A stretch of 64,000 nucleotides of DNA from Verrucomicrobiaceae bacterium (GTDB taxonomy: Bacteria > Verrucomicrobiota > Verrucomicrobiia > Verrucomicrobiales > Verrucomicrobiaceae): NCBI GenBank assembly GCA_027490195.1, contig JAIXYN010000059.1, positions 112,166 through 176,165 of the forward strand, written 5' to 3'. This document shows, piece by piece, positions 60,345 through 64,000 of this stretch (the first letter of the stretch is position 1; each line of letters starts with the position of its first letter). The position numbers and the translations under genes were made by a program. The notes under the pieces were generated by a model, which saw only the letters and a list, made by a program, of their open reading frames with translations, was not told the origin of the DNA and did not search any database.

Positions 60345-62072
60345 TTATTTCTTCTTCGCATCACCGCTTTTAGCTGGGATGGGATCCTGCACCGTCGGTG
60401 CGGCAGGAGCTGCTGCGGCTGTAGGCTTTGGCAGCTTTTCAAAGATCTTTTTCGCTTCGGTGATTTCTTCGGGCTTCATCTTGGCTTCGAGCTGTTTGAT
60501 CACATTGGCGGTGACATCGATGTCAGCCTTGTTGCCGCTCTTCTTGGCGACTTCATCTGCCTGACTGGCGTAGGCCCAGGCACGGGGAAGTTCCGGATTG
60601 CCGGGAACCTGACCCACGGCATACAGATTGGCGAGACGAAGCATGGCCAGGGCCACGCCCTGCTGAGCGGCATCGGAGTAGAAGCCAGCAGCCGCCGCGC
60701 GGTTCTGACGCACGCCTGCACCCTGCTCATAAAGAATGCCAAGAGCGATCTGTGCAGGAGCAAAACCCATTTCTGCTGCGCGATTGTACCAGCCTGCGGC
60801 TGCCACCACGTCCTGTGCAACTCCGGTGCCGTTGGCGTAGAGGCCAGCAAGGCGGTTCATGGCCTGGGCAATGCCAGCCGTGGAAGCCTTCATCAGGAAG
60901 GTGAATGCCTTGGCAGGATCTTTGTCCACCACCGTGCCGGTTTCATAGTACACGCCGACGTTGTAGAAAGCTTCGGCAAGGTTGTTCTGGGCGGCAAGAC
61001 GATAGAGGTCGAGGGCGCTCTTTGGATTTGGCTGGATGAGGATGTTGTCCGCAGGGAAGTTGCCCTTGTCGTCACGCTGGACTTTAGGGTCCTTGATGAT
61101 GCCGGTTTCAAATGCATTGCCGAGGCGGAAAAGAGCCTGGGGGTCATTGCCGTTGGCGGCCTTGGTGTAGTACTCGAATGCCTTGGTCACGTCCTGCTTC
61201 ACGTCTGCGCCTTCAGCACCGACACCGTTTTCATAGATCTGACCAAGAATGCGGTTCGCAGCAGCAAGGCCTTTTTCGGCGGCTTCATTGAACATCTTCA
61301 GTGCTGCAGCCACATCCTTCTTCACCAGCTTCGGGCTTTCCTTCGTGTCTGGATCACCATTCAGAAGACGGGCACCATAGGTGCTAAGGGCAACTGCGCT
61401 GCCCTGCTTGCCAGCTTCGATCAATTTCTCGAGCGCAACAGCCTGATCCTGTTTGATTCCTTCCACTCCAGCGGAGTAAATCTGGGCCAGACCGAGTGTG
61501 GCTTCGCCGTCTCCTGCCTTCTCGCCTTTTTCCAGGAGTTCCTTGGCTTTCGCTGTGCTCTTCTCCACCACCACAAGGCCTTTTTCACCTTCGGTAACAC
61601 CTTGCAGGTGCAGCTGGGCCAGCATGCGGCGGGAAACTTTGTTGTCAGCCGCTTCAGCTTCCTTGATCAGCTTGATGGCTTCCTTGACTGCGTCCGGGTT
61701 TTGCGCACCAGCCTGCATCAGCACCTGGGCGAGTTCGGATTTGGCGAGGATCTGTCCCTTGTCGGCGGCCTTGCGGAACAGCGCGGCGACTTCATTGATG
61801 TTCGCACCGCTCAACACTCCCCAGTGGGCAAGAGCATAAATGGCGTCCTTGTCATCCTTCTGCGCCAGTTCGCGCACTTTCGCGACGGCATCATTGAAAG
61901 ACTTGTTCACGTCTGGGCCTGCGCCTGGATTCTTTTGAACCTGGTCCTGGTCAGCCTTGAGAGCCGTAAGGATGGCCGTGAATTCAGGGGAAGCTCCTGG
62001 CATTTCGGCAGTGTCGATGCCTGCGACCGCGACAAGAGCCGCGAGTTTAAGTTTGAGTGCTGTAAGTAACAT
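60345..62072 (-). CDS. Sel1-like repeat (SLR/TPR) protein, exported
   Basis: A 575-residue repeat protein. The first 25 residues look like a signal peptide (MLLTALKLKLAALVAVAGIDTAEM). Residues about 90-500 carry at least eight Sel1-like repeats of about 36 residues, with A...LG..Y..G.GV..D...A...Y..AA..G pattern (for example AMNRLAGLYANGTGV and LGILYEQGAGV). The C-terminus is Ala/Pro-rich and ends in Lys. Sel1 proteins mediate protein-protein contacts. The ATG at 62072 is used rather than the much longer reading to 62198. A TATACT at 62165-62170 on this strand could be its -10 box. Confidence 0.88.
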   Translation of the reverse strand: MLLTALKLKLAALVAVAGIDTAEMPGASPEFTAILTALKADQDQVQKNPGAGPDVNKSFNDAVAKVRELAQKDDKDAIYALAHWGVLSGANINEVAALFRKAADKGQILAKSELAQVLMQAGAQNPDAVKEAIKLIKEAEAADNKVSRRMLAQLHLQGVTEGEKGLVVVEKSTAKAKELLEKGEKAGDGEATLGLAQIYSAGVEGIKQDQAVALEKLIEAGKQGSAVALSTYGARLLNGDPDTKESPKLVKKDVAAALKMFNEAAEKGLAAANRILGQIYENGVGAEGADVKQDVTKAFEYYTKAANGNDPQALFRLGNAFETGIIKDPKVQRDDKGNFPADNILIQPNPKSALDLYRLAAQNNLAEAFYNVGVYYETGTVVDKDPAKAFTFLMKASTAGIAQAMNRLAGLYANGTGVAQDVVAAAGWYNRAAEMGFAPAQIALGILYEQGAGVRQNRAAAAGFYSDAAQQGVALAMLRLANLYAVGQVPGNPELPRAWAYASQADEVAKKSGNKADIDVTANVIKQLEAKMKPEEITEAKKIFEKLPKPTAAAAPAAPTVQDPIPAKSGDAKKK

Positions 62073-62325
62073 AGGTGGTTGTGATTTGAGGGGGCGTTTG
62101 ACCCGGTAGATCCGGAGATGTTCAGTTTTCGACACGACCTCAGACACATCAAGCTTTTGATGAAAGTATATTATTGGGTCGCACAAAAACTCACACACAA
62201 AATTCTGCAGGGGTGGCGTTGACGCGGTTTTTCCAAATCAGCCGAAACCAGCCCAAAAGAGGCAAAATCCCATCGCATCACGATTGAGCGCGTCATTGAC
62301 GCAAATCCGCAGCCCTCCATCCTGA

Positions 62326-63846
62326 ATGTCCTCCATGGCCGAAATTTCCACTCCCACCACGACTGCAGAAACACCTCAAAACGGTGATGCCGCACCTGCA
62401 AAAAAACGGGAGACCTTCAAAAAGAAAAACGAAATCCCCACCGCAGAGGAGCTCCTCGCTTCTTTCAATCGCGCACTTCCCTTCAGTGACGAAGCCGAAA
62501 AAGGCGTTCTCTCATGCCTGCTGCAGGATCCTCTCGAACGCCTCAGCGACTGCCGCGTTAATCTCCCTGCCCTAGCCTTTTATCACGACGCCAATCGCAC
62601 CATCTACGAAAAGCTGCTGGAGTTTTACGACAAAAACCTCCCCATCGACCCCGTCACGGTCACCCACGCCCTGCGTGAGCAAAACCTCCTCGACAAAGTC
62701 GGTGGTGCCGCCGCCATCTCGGAACTGTTCGCCTTCGTTCCCATCCCCTCGCACTTCCCTTATTATAAGAAGATCGTTCTCGATAAGCACATCCTGCGGG
62801 AGCTCATCCACGCCAGCTCGCTGAACATCCACCATGCCTACGAGCACGGCAAAGAGCAGATGGATGAGAACATCGATACGCTCATCGACCACGCGGAACA
62901 GCGCGTGCTCGCCGTGCGTGAATCCACCGGCTCCAAGGAGGGCATCAAGACCCTCTCCACCCACGTCATGGACGCCATCGACAGCATCCAGTACATGCTC
63001 GAGCATCCCGGCCAGCTCCGCGGTCTGTCCACCGGCTACACCAAGCTCGATGAGATGAGTTCCGGCCTGCAAGGCGGGGAAATGTTCGTCATCGCCGCCC
63101 GTCCTTCCATGGGTAAAACCTCCCTCGCGATGAACATCGTCGAGCACATCGCCGTGGACTGCAACACCCCCTGCGTCGTGTTCAGTCTCGAAATGAGCGC
63201 CACAATGCTCGTTCGTCGTCTCCTCGTCTCCCGCGCACGCCTCAGCATGCAGGACCTCTCACGCGGCCTCCTCTCCCGCGCTCAGCAGGACGCCCTCGCC
63301 AAGGCCACTCGCGATTTGCAAAAGGCGCAGATCTTCATCGATGAAACACCTGGTCTCGACATCATGGAGATGCGCGCCAAATCACGCCGCCTCAAAAAGC
63401 AGCACGGCATCCAGATGATCATGATCGATTATCTTCAGCTAGTCACCTCCCAGAGCCGTCGTGCCAAGGACAACCGTCAGATCGAAATCGCAGAAATCTC
63501 CGCCGGCATCAAAGGCCTCGCCAAGGAACTGAACGTCCCCATCATCGTCCTCGCCCAGCTCAACCGCGCCGTCGAATCCCGCAAAGGCCAGCGTCCCGTG
63601 CTCTCAGACTTGCGTGAGTCCGGCTCCATCGAACAGGACGCCGACATGGTCGGTCTCCTCACCCGTTCCGACTACGCAGGAGCCAAAATGGAAGTCGAAG
63701 ACGAAGAAGCCGAAGAAAAGAAAAAAGGCGAAGCCATGCTCATCCTCGCCAAAAACCGAAACGGCCCCACCGACGACGTCCTCCTCCGCTTCATCGACCA
63801 CGCCATGCGTTTCGTCGAGCGCTCCGAAGAAGCCGAGTCGCCTTAG
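62326..63846 (+). CDS. dnaB: Replicative DNA helicase DnaB
   Basis: A 506-residue hexameric helicase of the replication fork. The N-terminal domain (about 50-150) has ALPFSDEAEKGVLSCLLQDP; the RecA-like domain has GLSTGYTKLDEMSSGLQGGEMFVIAARPSMGKTSLA (Walker A RPSMGKTS), then IMIDYLQL (Walker B), and VLSDLRESGSIEQDADMV with the conserved Arg/Glu of the C-terminal motif. The first 40 residues are Thr/Ala/Lys-rich and an extension typical of few relatives. Divergent from the Sel1 gene. Followed by a hairpin that may end transcription. Confidence 0.96.
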   Translation: MSSMAEISTPTTTAETPQNGDAAPAKKRETFKKKNEIPTAEELLASFNRALPFSDEAEKGVLSCLLQDPLERLSDCRVNLPALAFYHDANRTIYEKLLEFYDKNLPIDPVTVTHALREQNLLDKVGGAAAISELFAFVPIPSHFPYYKKIVLDKHILRELIHASSLNIHHAYEHGKEQMDENIDTLIDHAEQRVLAVRESTGSKEGIKTLSTHVMDAIDSIQYMLEHPGQLRGLSTGYTKLDEMSSGLQGGEMFVIAARPSMGKTSLAMNIVEHIAVDCNTPCVVFSLEMSATMLVRRLLVSRARLSMQDLSRGLLSRAQQDALAKATRDLQKAQIFIDETPGLDIMEMRAKSRRLKKQHGIQMIMIDYLQLVTSQSRRAKDNRQIEIAEISAGIKGLAKELNVPIIVLAQLNRAVESRKGQRPVLSDLRESGSIEQDADMVGLLTRSDYAGAKMEVEDEEAEEKKKGEAMLILAKNRNGPTDDVLLRFIDHAMRFVERSEEAESP

Positions 63847-63872
63847 TTCTACATCGTTAGATTTGACCAGCA

Positions 63873-64000
63873 TCATCCCAAGGGCTTGAGCCGCAGCTGT
63901 CGCAAAGTATAAAAGGGCGCATCCGATTCCGCCATGCGGCGGGCACCCTTTTTCCTCTTCGGCCCAAACAGTTCCCGCTGCGCCTCGAAGACGCCTTCCA
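63873..64000 (-). CDS. C-terminus of an unidentified protein (cut by window end)
   Basis: The minus strand is open from the window edge to TGA at 63873 and encodes about 42 residues, including VFEAQRELFGPKRKKGARR and APFYTLRQLRLKPLG. The composition looks like real protein, and it would be convergent to dnaB. No family recognised. It overlaps a hairpin that could terminate dnaB, so noncoding DNA is possible. Confidence 0.4.
   Translation of the reverse strand, partial: EGVFEAQRELFGPKRKKGARRMAESDAPFYTLRQLRLKPLG
63911..63953 (+). terminator. Possible terminator of dnaB
   Basis: An imperfect stem (AAAAGGGCGC against GGCACCCTTTT, with an inner CGCC...GGCG) ends in T-rich sequence 64-107 bases after the dnaB stop. 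It overlaps the putative minus-strand coding end. Confidence 0.4.

Noticed and set aside
1..64000. CRISPR arrays, prophage or insertion sequences
   Set aside because: No regularly spaced direct repeats, integrase or transposase genes were found; the only repeat of note is the palindrome at 50567-50643.

Overview
The window looks like a chromosomal segment of a Verrucomicrobia-type bacterium, probably close to Prosthecobacter/Verrucomicrobium. This is an inference from gene content: a secreted DUF1080 (3-keto-disaccharide hydrolase-like) protein, a lone EboE homologue, a proline-rich lipoprotein of a kind I associate with this phylum, few clear Shine-Dalgarno sites, moderately high GC, and dnaN lying away from dnaA. 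No 16S rRNA gene is present, so the taxonomy is not proven.

Region 1 (1-31.1 kb) is a large, mostly minus-strand surface-polysaccharide cluster. It holds an ABC-type exporter pair (permease Wzm and ATPase Wzt with a C-terminal glycan-binding domain), at least eight glycosyltransferases (one fused to a methyltransferase-like domain), four more SAM-methyltransferase-like proteins, two sugar-nucleotide epimerase-like SDRs, a GDP-mannose/UDP-glucose 6-dehydrogenase family enzyme, an FAD oxidoreductase, polytopic GT-C-like membrane proteins, and five membrane acyltransferase-3 proteins (one cut by the window start), plus a decayed sixth. A GbsR/MarR-like regulator with a perfect 18-bp dyad at its start codon sits inside the cluster. 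An ElyC/YdcF-like protein and a VanZ-like protein close it. Together these suggest an O-acylated, O-methylated lipid-linked glycan that is built in the cytoplasm, capped or decorated, and exported through Wzm/Wzt.

Region 2 (31.1-46.2 kb) is core and housekeeping: a NarL-type response regulator without a kinase, a DEAD-box helicase with DEVD in motif II, a GNAT acetyltransferase, an L,D-transpeptidase lipoprotein, a nitrilase-family amidase, the feoA-feoB iron operon with a 42-aa Cys-rich partner, argH, a Nudix hydrolase, tatC with a long acidic tail, a zinc-ribbon membrane protein, uppS and an NtrC-like regulator that carries Glu in place of the phospho-acceptor Asp.

Region 3 (46.2-54.6 kb) is accessory: the DUF1080 protein, EboE, a fused class II aldolase/short-chain dehydrogenase, a 77-bp perfect-armed palindrome, a HepT/MntA (type VII) toxin-antitoxin pair, a DUF2721 protein, and an unrecognised 721-aa protein with a C-terminal SIMIBI-like P-loop ATPase domain, coupled by TAATG to a 64-codon ORF. 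This last pair is the most likely undescribed system here.

Region 4 (54.6-64 kb) is core again: plsC-cmk-aroA-tyrA, a proline-rich lipoprotein, dnaN, tRNA-Ala(GGC), a Sel1-repeat protein with a clear terminator, and dnaB.
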